Assembly: GCA_041584015.1 (NCBI GenBank)
Contig: JBFHES010000019.1
Location: 1-32,293, forward strand
Length of the DNA: 32,293 nt
From: JBFHES01 sp041584015
Lineage (GTDB): Bacteria > Bacteroidota > Bacteroidia > Bacteroidales > M50B96
Direction of reading: 5' to 3'
Positions 1-7,956 of the stretch are shown here, in pieces (the stretch's first letter is position 1; the number at the start of each line of letters is the position of its first letter). Position numbers and translations under genes: made by a program. The notes under the pieces were generated by a model, which searched no databases, had not been told where the DNA came from, and saw nothing but the letters and a program-made list of their open reading frames with translations.

Positions 1-17
1 TACAAAACTTAATATAT

Positions 18-116
18 GGGTCTAAGACCCGATTAAGCCTACCGTGTATCACGATTGCACCAAATATTTAAAATGCCACAGTTAATTGACGAACTTTACT
101 TTCGGGTCTTTGACCC
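18..116 (+). repeat. Composite REP-like unit 1
   Basis: A head palindrome GGGTCTAAGACCC (18-30) and a tail palindrome GGGTCTTTGACCC (104-116) have starts 86 bp apart. Each is a 5-bp stem with a 3-nt centre. The interior contains an ATATTTAAAA block that recurs in unit 2. Confidence 0.9.
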
Positions 117-153
117 AGGAAGCACTTAGACACAAATGGAAGGGTCCGCAAAA

Positions 154-253
154 GGGTCTAAGACCCGACATATGACTATCGAGCCAGTGGATCGATCTCA
201 ATATTTAAAACACTGGAGACAGAGGAGTAATTCTTCTTTCGGGTCTTTGACCC
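154..253 (+). repeat. Composite REP-like unit 2
   Basis: Head palindrome at 154-166 and tail at 241-253, starts 87 bp apart. The interior differs from unit 1 but carries an inverted pair (CCAGTG and CACTGG) around ATATTTAAAA, so the single strand could fold into a stem between the two palindromes. Confidence 0.9.
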
Positions 254-312
254 AAATAGCACATCCATGTGGTAAAATTTCTTAACTTTAATTTCTAACT
301 AGAAAGATACAG

Positions 313-888
313 ATGCCATCGAAAAAAAACAGGACACCTATTGAATCAGGGAAAGTCTATCATATATTTAATCGCGGAAATAATTATGAGCGTATCTTCT
401 TCTCGCCAGAAGACAAAGCTATATTTCTTCATTCTTTCAAACGATATGTTTCAGAATATATAGATATTTATGCATTCGCATTATTAATAAATCATTTTCA
501 TCTTGCCATACGAATTAAAGAGGACACAGCACCTAAGACCTTTTCTTCGCAATACTCCAAATGGATTCTGCACTATACAAATATTATAAATGGAAATCAG
601 AACAGATCCGGAAGTTTGTTTCTTAATCCATTCAAAAGACTACATATCAACAATGAAGAATATCTTAAACGATTAATCTATTACATTCATTTTAATCCGG
701 AAAAACATAAAGAATGTACTGATTTTAGACAATCTTCAAATTCATCCTATAATTCATATATTTCATCTAAATCAACCAGCATAGCTAGAAACGACATATA
801 TAATTTGTATGGATCTAAACAGAGTTTTATTGATTACCATCAAATAAGCCATGAAGAGAATAAGATCAGGTTACTACTAATTGAATGA
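313..888 (+). CDS. REP-associated tyrosine transposase (RAYT, Y1 transposase family)
   Basis: This 191-aa protein has the IS200-like/RAYT layout. It starts with a Tyr-His-Ile-Phe-Asn-Arg-Gly segment (residues 16-22). The metal-binding His-hydrophobic-His motif is H61-F-H63, within NHFHLAI. A GSLF segment lies at 100-103. The tyrosine helix holds Y123 and Y124 just before HFNP (126-129), where the catalytic tyrosine is expected. Such single-strand nickases are domesticated relatives of IS200/IS605 transposases and are linked to the spread of REP palindromes. The gene sits between palindrome units 2 and 3, as expected for a RAYT and its own repeats. No frameshift or missing core motif is seen, so it may be functional. 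Confidence 0.93.
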   Translation: MPSKKNRTPIESGKVYHIFNRGNNYERIFFSPEDKAIFLHSFKRYVSEYIDIYAFALLINHFHLAIRIKEDTAPKTFSSQYSKWILHYTNIINGNQNRSGSLFLNPFKRLHINNEEYLKRLIYYIHFNPEKHKECTDFRQSSNSSYNSYISSKSTSIARNDIYNLYGSKQSFIDYHQISHEENKIRLLLIE

Positions 889-902
889 ATAAAAGGATAA
901 AT

Positions 903-1000
903 GGGTCTAAGACCCGATTATACCTGTCGGGCGATTCGGTAGATCACATTATTAAAAATCTTGGTGACAGAGAAGAATTCAACTTGAGGGTCTTTGAACC
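903..1000 (+). repeat. Composite REP-like unit 3 (diverged)
   Basis: Head palindrome at 903-915 and a degraded tail GGGTCTTTGAACC at 988-1000, starts 85 bp apart. It begins 15 bp after the transposase stop codon. The interior is diverged but keeps the same order of blocks, including ATTATTAAAAA. Confidence 0.85.
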
Positions 1001-1040
1001 AAGTAGCAAAGAAGAATTTGACCTACAAAACTTAATGAAT

Positions 1041-1139
1041 GGGTCTAAGACCCGATTAAGCCTACCGTGTATCACGATTGCACCAAATATTTAAAATGCC
1101 ACAGATAATTGACGAACTTTACTTTCGGGTCTTTGACCC
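1041..1139 (+). repeat. Composite REP-like unit 4
   Basis: Head palindrome at 1041-1053 and tail at 1127-1139, starts 86 bp apart. This is the right-hand copy of unit 1. Confidence 0.9.
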
Positions 1140-1176
1140 AGGTGGCACTTAGACACAAATGGAAGGGTCCGCAAAA

Positions 1177-1276
1177 GGGTCTAAGACCCGACATATGACT
1201 ATCGAGCCAGTGGATCGATCTCATTATTTAAAATACTGGAGACAGAGGAGTAATTCTACTTTCGGGTCTTTGACCC
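1177..1276 (+). repeat. Composite REP-like unit 5
   Basis: Head palindrome at 1177-1189 and tail at 1264-1276, starts 87 bp apart. This is the right-hand copy of unit 2. Confidence 0.9.
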
Positions 1277-1296
1277 AGGTGGCACGAGCAAGAATC

Positions 1297-1309
1297 GGGT
1301 CTTTGACCC
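1297..1309 (+). repeat. Solitary tail palindrome
   Basis: An extra GGGTCTTTGACCC with no head partner, 20 bp beyond unit 5. It lies just past the 3' end of the minus-strand lipoprotein gene and could also act in the 3' end of that transcript. Confidence 0.8.
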
Positions 1310-1330
1310 AAAAAACTCAAACAAAAGAAG

Positions 1331-1666
1331 CTACCATTCCGTAACGCAATCAATCTCAACCATAGAACCGATCATGCAAATGCTCATCATACCGCTTGTT
1401 TTATGATACTCAAATTCGATAACGGCGCCATCCTTTAATTCAACATCATACGCACCTAAATTAATTGGTTCAAGCATGCTTCCATCTGTCAATTGAATAA
1501 GCCAGCCACATCCTGAATATTCGGTAAAATCTACCAGTTGACCAAGAACTGGGTCATCACAATCATCAGATTTGTCGCAGCCACTAAAAATTGAACTGAC
1601 CATAATTAATGAACCTAATCCGATAATAAACAGGATTCTTCTGATGTATAACGAAAATGCATTCAT
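1331..1666 (-). CDS. Small putative lipoprotein of unknown function
   Basis: This 111-aa protein has a hydrophobic N-terminal segment ending in a lipobox-like Ile-Phe-Ser-Gly-Cys, with the cysteine at residue 30, followed by an acidic Asp/Ser linker. That predicts a lipid-anchored envelope protein. The mature part of about 80 residues has further cysteines (C36, C53, C97, C106) in a compact, probably all-beta domain. I do not recognise a named family. It lies 82 bp downstream of the aminotransferase-like gene on the same strand and could be cotranscribed with it. Its stop codon is about 20 bp from the end of the palindrome array. Confidence 0.7.
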   Translation of the reverse strand: MNAFSLYIRRILFIIGLGSLIMVSSIFSGCDKSDDCDDPVLGQLVDFTEYSGCGWLIQLTDGSMLEPINLGAYDVELKDGAVIEFEYHKTSGMMSICMIGSMVEIDCVTEW

Positions 1667-1748
1667 AAAGCTAGTTGTTAAGAAATATGCCTCAAATTAC
1701 AACATGTTTTCTACATAAACAATCTTACTTGCAGGCAGCTTTAAACAG

Positions 1749-3644
1749 TTATTCTAATTCAAATACGGTTTTGCCAACCGCATTAAGCAGCTCGCTTACT
1801 TGCTTTTTAACGACATCCATTTTCACCGCGAATGCATCCTCTTTGCTGTTTAAGCTAATATGCTTCAATCCATCGCACAAGCGATCAATATCCTCTGTTG
1901 TGGTTTGCAGTCCGAAACTTACGCGTGATAATCCGGGCAATTGCATGTTTGGTAAAACACTTTGCATAAGCCATTGGAATTTCTCAAGTTTTGGACCTAC
2001 CCCACTAACCTGCTTCACCATAATATGCGCACAATGGCAGCCATAGCGCGTTCCTATCCCACTCTGATGCATAAGTTTCTTTGATATGACATCAGCCATT
2101 TTGCCTTCTATATCGAATAATATCACTCCAAGCTTATTCGTAATTTCAGGATGATCATGCGCATCTATTCCTCTTATCCTCATCCCTTTCACCTTGCTCA
2201 TTTCTGCAAGTGCATAGGCAGTTATCTTTTGTTCTTCTTCCTCGATCAGATCCATGCCAATTCGCTGCATCATGGTTAACGATTTTCCCAAGGCAATTAT
2301 TCCTGCAGCATTTTCGTCTCCATCGTGCCGAATCTCATCAAGTTGTTCTTTTGAAAAATTCAACAAGCCCCGTCTGGCTAACAATGCTCCACTGCCAAAC
2401 GGAGCATAAATCTTATGTCCTGAGAAGACCATAAAATCAATACCCCAATCGACCATGTCGATGCTTCGGTGAGCAATAAGCTGAGCGGCATCGACCATTA
2501 ACAAAGCGCCATGCTTATGCACAATGCGACTAATCTCCTTGATATTATTACAAACACCCATAACATTAGATGCTCCTGTAATAGCCACCAGCTTGATGCT
2601 TGCAGACGCTGGCTGTCCATTGCTAGTATAAGTCAGCAGCTTTTGCTCTATTTCCTCTGTCGAGAAAAAACCATCATTATCGGCACTGAGCCTGATCAGT
2701 TCATGATTATTTAACAACCTCCATGGTAAATCGTTAGATGTATGTTCCATGGAGGAATTCATGATTTTACCAGCCTCACCTGCATTCTCAAAACTTCTGG
2801 CCAATAGATTAATGGCCTCCGTGGTATTTGATGCAAACAGCACATCGTATTCACTTTCTGGCGCGTTTACAAAATCGGCGAGCACCTTTCGTGTATGTCT
2901 TATCATTTTTTGTTGTGCCTCCTGCGAAAGACTCAACGCTTTATTAAAGATACTCCATATCAAATCATAAGTTGGTGTGGAAGCGCTGTTATCCAGATTT
3001 ACAAATGGCTGCAACCCTTGCATTGTTGGAACCATATAATTAGCTCCAATCATTGATTGCTGCACTTTCTCAAGAAGTTCCAGACCACTAAGGTTTCTCC
3101 ATTCCTCATCAAAGGAAGAATTGGCTGTATCTTCCTTTAGTGCAAAATTCATTGGCTTCATGCCATCACTTTTAATGGCAATTAGCGCCCGTGTATAGTA
3201 TAGAATATTGATTACCGCAGGCGTACCTGCCTCGAACTTTTCGGCATTTCGCGCCCAAATAACCCAATCGGCGCTGGTAAGTTTGGCTGTTCCGCCGCCA
3301 CTAACAGAAGGCTCACCTTTGGGAATATCCGATTTTTTAATCACAAGCACACGCACTCCAAGTGCCAAACCAATTTCATCGCTACCGATTACGCGTACAT
3401 GAACCTCATCAAATTGACTTTTAAATGCCTTTTCTCCAAAAGGGGTAGTAAAAATTGCAAGGTACTTTTTGTGATCCAGGTTCAAATAGTTAAGCACGTG
3501 ATTTCGTGCCTCATCGAAAATATGAGTTGTAATATGGGAAAAATGTCCGCTACCGCGATGCACATTAGCATAGGATTCGAGCGCAGCATAAATTCCTTTT
3601 TCAAGGCTTGACTTTGATAGGGTTAACAATTCTGTTACAGGCAT
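1749..3644 (-). CDS. Class-V aminotransferase / cysteine desulfurase-like protein with a partial extra N-terminal module
   Basis: This 631-aa PLP-fold protein is about 200 residues longer than a normal SufS-type desulfurase. The C-terminal module (about 214-595) has LDNSASTP (217-224), NTTEAIN (273-279), a His at 301 in the cofactor-stacking region, the VDAAQ strand with D385 and Q388, the PLP lysine K411 in SGHK, and CHC (536-538), where C538 aligns with the SufS catalytic cysteine. The N-terminal module (about 20-157) has only a NVHRGSGHFS block (27-36) and a GGGT...KFEAGTP block (116-142). These are the two blocks missing from the C-terminal module. It is probably a PLP-dependent enzyme acting on cysteine or a related substrate. 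No suf or isc genes are nearby, so the substrate is open. Confidence 0.82.
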   Translation of the reverse strand: MPVTELLTLSKSSLEKGIYAALESYANVHRGSGHFSHITTHIFDEARNHVLNYLNLDHKKYLAIFTTPFGEKAFKSQFDEVHVRVIGSDEIGLALGVRVLVIKKSDIPKGEPSVSGGGTAKLTSADWVIWARNAEKFEAGTPAVINILYYTRALIAIKSDGMKPMNFALKEDTANSSFDEEWRNLSGLELLEKVQQSMIGANYMVPTMQGLQPFVNLDNSASTPTYDLIWSIFNKALSLSQEAQQKMIRHTRKVLADFVNAPESEYDVLFASNTTEAINLLARSFENAGEAGKIMNSSMEHTSNDLPWRLLNNHELIRLSADNDGFFSTEEIEQKLLTYTSNGQPASASIKLVAITGASNVMGVCNNIKEISRIVHKHGALLMVDAAQLIAHRSIDMVDWGIDFMVFSGHKIYAPFGSGALLARRGLLNFSKEQLDEIRHDGDENAAGIIALGKSLTMMQRIGMDLIEEEEQKITAYALAEMSKVKGMRIRGIDAHDHPEITNKLGVILFDIEGKMADVISKKLMHQSGIGTRYGCHCAHIMVKQVSGVGPKLEKFQWLMQSVLPNMQLPGLSRVSFGLQTTTEDIDRLCDGLKHISLNSKEDAFAVKMDVVKKQVSELLNAVGKTVFELE

Positions 3645-3902
3645 AGGTAAACTTTTTGTTTTATAAATTTATGCCATCTGGACGGATTAACAAAGCAATA
3701 GTTACAATTCGGATATTTTTATCTTCAATAAAAGCAACTAGCGCACATTGCTCCGAGCCATGCTTCATTAATTGCAACGGCAAACCTAGCTGCGGAATGC
3801 ATCGGGCTATTTATATGTTGAATAACTCTCACGCATCGCTTAAAAAGTTTTGCAAACAAACAGGATTTGTTGAAATTGCGGAAAATTTTTAAAAAGCAGA
3901 TT

Positions 3903-5951
3903 ATGTTATTAAAACAAGTGAACTTACAATACCTGTTTATTGTTTGTTTTGCCGTACTCACAAGCTCATGTATGAATTCTCAAAGCGAAAAAACCACGGA
4001 AAAGAACCTCGCTATTAATCCTGAAAATATGGATAAAACGGTTCAACCAGGTGAAGACTTCTTTCAATATGCCAATGGCGGATGGATGAAGAACAATCCT
4101 ATTCCTGAAGAATACAGTCGATTTGGTGCTTTCGAAGCACTTAACCAAATTAATCAGGAACAATTAAAAACTTTACTTACCGAAGCCGCTGAAGATACAG
4201 ATGCTGCCAAAGGAAGTACCAGTCAGCAAATAGCAGATTTTTACCGCTCAGGTATGGATACAGTAACAATTGACGCTTTAGGCTACGATCCGATTAAGGA
4301 AGACCTGGCGGCAATTGATGCACTGCAATCGCATAAAGATTTGGAAGGTTTTATTGCAAAATTGCAACAGACCGGAACCAGTCCAATGTTTTATTTTTAT
4401 GCAGGCCAAGATAAAAAGAACAGCAGTGAAGTTATTGCCAACCTTTATCAGGGTGGTTTGGGTTTAAGTGATCGTGACTATTACTTAAATGATGATGACA
4501 GAAGTATAGAGATTCGCACCAAGTATCTGGCACATCTTGAAAAAATGCTGGAATTAATTGAAGATGCAAATGCGGTAAAGCATGCGCAAACCATCATGAA
4601 AATTGAAACAAGGTTTGCACAGGCATCTATGTCTCGCTTAGACTTAAGAAATCCGCACCTTACTTACAACAAAATGCCAATGAGCGAATTTGTTGCATCG
4701 GCAAATAACATGGATTGGGCTGCATATTTCGAAGGTATCGGTCTTGGACATTTAACAGAGATTAATGTAAATCAACCGGGCTTTTTTGCAGAGTTGGATA
4801 AAATGAAAACCGACATTAACCTTGACGACTGGAAAGTTTACCTTCGTTGGAATGTATTAAACGATGCAGCCAGTTATTTAAGTTCAGAATTCGATCAGGC
4901 AAATTTTGCTTTTTACGGAACCGTTCTTTCGGGCACCACCAAACAAAAAGATCGTTGGAAGCGTGTACTTGGAACCATCAATGGTGGTTTGGGCGAAGCT
5001 GTTGGTAAACTATATGTTGAGCGTTACTTCCCTCCTGCCGCCAAAGAAAAAATGCTTAACCTGGTTGGTAATTTAAAAATTGCCTTGGGCGAGCACATTC
5101 AAAACCTAGCATGGATGTCTGCCGAAACTAAAACAAAAGCGGCGGAGAAATTAGCCACCATAAATGTAAAAGTTGGTTACCCTGATGTTTGGAAAGATTA
5201 TAGTTCTGTTAACATTGGGAATTCTTATTGGGAAAATGTTCAAGAAGCTAGTCGTTACAGTTTTGAATACAACAAGAACAAAATTGGCAAACCGGTAAAT
5301 CGTGATGAATGGGGAATGAATCCTCAAACGATTAACGCCTATTACAGTCCAACAATGAACGAGATTGTATTCCCGGCTGCCATTCTGCAAGAACCTTTCT
5401 TTTACCAAAATGCTGACGACGCTGTAAACTATGGCGCTATTGGCGTAGTTATCGGTCATGAGATGACCCATGGCTTTGATGACAAAGGGCGTGAGTTTGA
5501 CAAAAACGGAAACCTTGAAAACTGGTGGACAGAAGAAGATGCTAGCTTATTTACCGAGAAGGTTCAGATATTGGTTGACCAGTTCAATCAGTTTGAGATT
5601 CTTGACTCATTACATGTTGATGGCCAATTATGCTTAGGTGAAAACATAGCCGACTTAGGTGGACTTTCAGTTTCATATACAGCTATGCAAAAAGCATTAG
5701 CCGGAACAACTCCTAAAAAAATAGAAGGCTTTACAGCAGAACAGCGCTTCTTCCTCTCCTATGCCCAGGTATGGCGTCAGAACATTCGCGACAAAGAATT
5801 AATGAAGCGATTAAAAGAAGATGTTCACTCACCGGGCATTGCTCGTGTAAACGGCGGTTTGGTTAATGTTCCAGAGTTTTACGATGCCTTTGACATTAAG
5901 GCAAGCGACAAATTATACGTTGCTCCTGAAGCAAGAGCTCAGGTTTGGTAA
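3903..5951 (+). CDS. M13 family zinc metallopeptidase, lipoprotein (PepO/neprilysin-like)
   Basis: I chose the ATG at 3903 (682 aa) over an in-frame ATG 36 bp upstream because it gives a clean lipoprotein signal: a short charged start, a hydrophobic core and Leu-Thr-Ser-Ser-Cys with Cys23. The M13 hallmarks are complete. The zinc motif HEMTH is at 519-523 (H519, E520, H523), the third ligand E580 lies in ENIADLGG with D584, and the substrate-binding NAYYSP motif is upstream. The N-terminal helical M13 domain opens with a PGEDFFQYANGGW-type segment. It should cleave small peptides on the periplasmic side of the outer membrane or at the cell surface. A hairpin terminator follows at 5975-6005. 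Confidence 0.95.
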   Translation: MLLKQVNLQYLFIVCFAVLTSSCMNSQSEKTTEKNLAINPENMDKTVQPGEDFFQYANGGWMKNNPIPEEYSRFGAFEALNQINQEQLKTLLTEAAEDTDAAKGSTSQQIADFYRSGMDTVTIDALGYDPIKEDLAAIDALQSHKDLEGFIAKLQQTGTSPMFYFYAGQDKKNSSEVIANLYQGGLGLSDRDYYLNDDDRSIEIRTKYLAHLEKMLELIEDANAVKHAQTIMKIETRFAQASMSRLDLRNPHLTYNKMPMSEFVASANNMDWAAYFEGIGLGHLTEINVNQPGFFAELDKMKTDINLDDWKVYLRWNVLNDAASYLSSEFDQANFAFYGTVLSGTTKQKDRWKRVLGTINGGLGEAVGKLYVERYFPPAAKEKMLNLVGNLKIALGEHIQNLAWMSAETKTKAAEKLATINVKVGYPDVWKDYSSVNIGNSYWENVQEASRYSFEYNKNKIGKPVNRDEWGMNPQTINAYYSPTMNEIVFPAAILQEPFFYQNADDAVNYGAIGVVIGHEMTHGFDDKGREFDKNGNLENWWTEEDASLFTEKVQILVDQFNQFEILDSLHVDGQLCLGENIADLGGLSVSYTAMQKALAGTTPKKIEGFTAEQRFFLSYAQVWRQNIRDKELMKRLKEDVHSPGIARVNGGLVNVPEFYDAFDIKASDKLYVAPEARAQVW

Positions 5952-5974
5952 ACAAAATACAACCTTAAAAAAGG

Positions 5975-6005
5975 AAGAGCGGCTGCGTAATACGCAACCG
6001 CTCTT
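5975..6005. terminator. Bidirectional terminator hairpin
   Basis: Two 15-nt arms (AAGAGCGGCTGCGTA and its near-complement) pair with one mismatch. An A-rich tract lies to the left and T-rich sequence to the right. It sits between the convergent M13 peptidase and fasciclin genes and can serve both. Confidence 0.85.
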
Positions 6006-6055
6006 TTGGTTTGAGAACACTACCAATAAAGGTAGCTTATAGCATTTTCAATTTT

Positions 6056-6997
6056 TTAAGGTAACACAACCCTGTCAATCGCGTGAATAACACCATTCGA
6101 TCCTTGAACATCAACTACCACTACCGACGCAACATCATCGACCATCACCCCCATGTTACTTACTTTAATATCCAACTCCGCATCTGTATTTAAAGTTGGT
6201 ACCATACCTGTAGCAACTTCTGATGAATTCACATTATCAGCTACAACATGGTAAAGTAAGATTGGTGTTAAAGCTTCTGCACTAAGGTCAGCAATTCCAT
6301 CTACCATTAAATCTTGGAATAAAGCTTCGAATGCTGCATTGGTTGGTGCAAATACAGTAAATGGTCCATCACCATTAAGTGCATCTACCAAATCAGCTTT
6401 TAGAAGCGCCTCAACCAGGATGCTAAAATTATCGTTTGACAAAGCAAGGTCAACAATGGACGGAGGAATAATCACTTCATCAATTACATGTATTACACCG
6501 TTTGTTCCCACAAGGTCGGCTGTTGTAACACTTGAAGCGCTGTTTAACATTACACCATTATCAATGTTAACCAATACACTTGAGCCCATATTATCAGGCG
6601 TTGAAGTGCTCATTGTTGTTACATAACCATTTGTTAAGTTGGCAGCTCTAATATCTCCGCCCACAACATGGTAGAGTAAAATTGGTGCAAGTGCTTCAGC
6701 ACTTAAATCATTAATGCCGCTAACACCCAGTTTAGTAAATAAAGCCTCTAACGCATCATTGGTTGGCGCAAATACGGTATAAGGCCCTTCTGCTTCAAGA
6801 GCAGTTACTAGATCTGCTTTAACTAATGCTTCAACCAGTATACTAAAATTAGCATCATCACTAGCAATTTGAACAATTGACTTATTGATTGGATTGGTTG
6901 TTTCCGCGCCATCTGTTTCTTCCTCACATGAAGTAAAAACCAATGAGGTACTACAGACAAGGGCAATAAGGGTTAATTTACTCAATAAATTTTTCAT
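6056..6997 (-). CDS. Fasciclin (FAS1) double-domain lipoprotein
   Basis: This 313-aa protein has a lipoprotein signal ending Phe-Thr-Ser-Cys (Cys24) and then two FAS1 domains, at about 38-177 and 179-313. Both carry the conserved FAPTN motif and end with an NGVIH(V/A)ID strand followed by V(I/V)(I/L)P. FAS1 domains usually mediate adhesion or binding of matrix or small ligands at the cell surface. The gene starts 36 bp after the end of the next fasciclin gene on the same strand, so the two are probably one transcript. The proteins are clearly paralogous. Confidence 0.95.
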   Translation of the reverse strand: MKNLLSKLTLIALVCSTSLVFTSCEEETDGAETTNPINKSIVQIASDDANFSILVEALVKADLVTALEAEGPYTVFAPTNDALEALFTKLGVSGINDLSAEALAPILLYHVVGGDIRAANLTNGYVTTMSTSTPDNMGSSVLVNIDNGVMLNSASSVTTADLVGTNGVIHVIDEVIIPPSIVDLALSNDNFSILVEALLKADLVDALNGDGPFTVFAPTNAAFEALFQDLMVDGIADLSAEALTPILLYHVVADNVNSSEVATGMVPTLNTDAELDIKVSNMGVMVDDVASVVVVDVQGSNGVIHAIDRVVLP

Positions 6998-7033
6998 GAT
7001 ATTTTCTTTTTAATGTTTTAATAAGTGAATTTT

Positions 7034-7603
7034 CTAGCAAGAACTCTTTTTTGAAGCACAGCCACTCTTTTCAGCTTTAGCCGGCACGAGCACAGCGTCG
7101 ATGACATGTATAACACCATTAGAGGCTTCAATATCTGTTGTTACTACATTTGACTTTTTATTAATTGTAACACCCTTTGCTGACTTCTTTACCTTTAAAG
7201 AGGCATCGGTGTTTAAAGTTGGAACAGTACCGGTAGACACATCAGCGGCCAGTACCTTACCATCTACCACATGGTACAAGAGAATTGGAATTAACTGTTC
7301 TTTGCTCAGATCGCTAATACCTTTAACGTCTAAAGCACTGAATAACTTCTCGAATGCATCGTTGGTTGGAGCAAATACGGTTAGGGCGCCATCGCCATTT
7401 AGAGCATCTACCAATTCTGCTTTAGCAAGCGCTTCAACCAATATGCTAAAATTGTCGTTAGCAACAGCAATATCTACAATTGTTGAATTTACTGATGTTG
7501 TTTCTTTACTTCCATCAGCCATTAAAGGAGATGCGCTAAACATCGTTACTGTGAAAATTAACACTCCGAAAGTTGATCTGGTTAAAAAATTTAAGCTTTT
7601 CAT
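7034..7603 (-). CDS. Secreted single-domain fasciclin (FAS1) protein
   Basis: This 189-aa protein has a signal peptide (about 1-29, ending near Leu-Met-Ala) without a lipobox and one FAS1 domain at about 40-175, with FAPTN and NGVIHVID motifs. The tail has two cysteines (SGCASKKSSC) that could form a disulfide. It is upstream of the lipoprotein paralogue in the same likely operon. Free secreted FAS1 proteins in Bacteroidota often sit near light- or stress-related genes. The MerR gene next door fits that, but a regulatory link is not shown. Confidence 0.93.
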   Translation of the reverse strand: MKSLNFLTRSTFGVLIFTVTMFSASPLMADGSKETTSVNSTIVDIAVANDNFSILVEALAKAELVDALNGDGALTVFAPTNDAFEKLFSALDVKGISDLSKEQLIPILLYHVVDGKVLAADVSTGTVPTLNTDASLKVKKSAKGVTINKKSNVVTTDIEASNGVIHVIDAVLVPAKAEKSGCASKKSSC

Positions 7604-7956
7604 TTTTTCTATTTTTAAATAAATACTAAATATTTGTTTGACTTATAACCAAACTCTCTAAACAATATTTTGTTCAATTATTTACTGATATTATTAAACA
7701 ATAAATGATCATTAAAAATAGCAGAGCACATTACAAAATAGCTTAACAGTCTATATCACTGCAGTTTTAAATAACCGCAGGTGCAAAGCATTGAAAATAA
7801 ATTCAGAATAAAAAAAGCGAAAAAAGTAAACAGATGAATGTTTCAATACGGTTACAGTTAATAAGATTAGGACTTGAGAGAACCCTCTTTGAAACGAAAA
7901 ACCCTATCGAAATTATTTTATTCGATAGGGTTCTAACCGTATATTATTGTGTGAGC
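7604..7956. other. 353-bp intergenic region between fasciclin and merR genes
   Basis: No open frame of interest was seen. The right end holds the merR terminator (7900-7932). The left end should hold the fasciclin promoter, read on the minus strand. A near-palindrome AACAATATTTTGTT lies at 7661-7674, about 60 bp upstream of the fasciclin start, and is the only operator-like element I saw. No clear TAnnTTTG box was found. Confidence 0.5.
7900..7932 (-). terminator. Intrinsic terminator of the merR gene
   Basis: A perfect 12-bp stem (AACCCTATCGAA and TTCGATAGGGTT) with a 9-nt AT-only loop. On the minus strand it runs straight into a T tract. It lies 24 bp past the merR stop codon. Confidence 0.9.

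Larger units (their letters stand above)
1..262. repeat. Left copy of ~262-bp direct repeat flanking the RAYT gene
   Basis: Positions 1-262 match 1024-1285 at a constant offset of 1023 with about 11 mismatches by eye. The match starts at the first base of the window, so the repeat may extend further left. Each copy holds two composite palindrome units. The two copies enclose the transposase gene and a more diverged unit. Confidence 0.93.
1024..1285. repeat. Right copy of ~262-bp direct repeat flanking the RAYT gene
   Basis: Near-identical partner of 1-262. It contains units 4 and 5. The two short reading frames that run through this repeat area translate the palindromes as GSKTR and GSLTQ and look repeat-derived rather than genic. 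Confidence 0.93.

Noticed and set aside
18..1309. Regular palindromic repeats as a CRISPR array
   Set aside because: The sequences between palindromes are themselves repeated, the palindromes alternate between two types, the spacing alternates between about 86 and 50 bp or is much larger, and no cas gene is present. A RAYT gene in the middle explains them better.
885..1344. Two short plus-strand frames (885-1094 and 1159-1344) as genes
   Set aside because: Their sequence is the palindrome repeat translated (GSKTR, GSLTQ). The second is simply the right-hand repeat copy, and there is no other coding signal.
3867..3902. Upstream ATG for the M13 peptidase
   Set aside because: It would put a charged 12-residue extension before a clean lipoprotein signal that starts at 3903.
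7101..7622. Long plus-strand frame opposite the fasciclin gene
   Set aside because: It is a shadow of the minus-strand FAS1 gene, which has a signal peptide and conserved motifs. The opposite frame has no recognisable domain.
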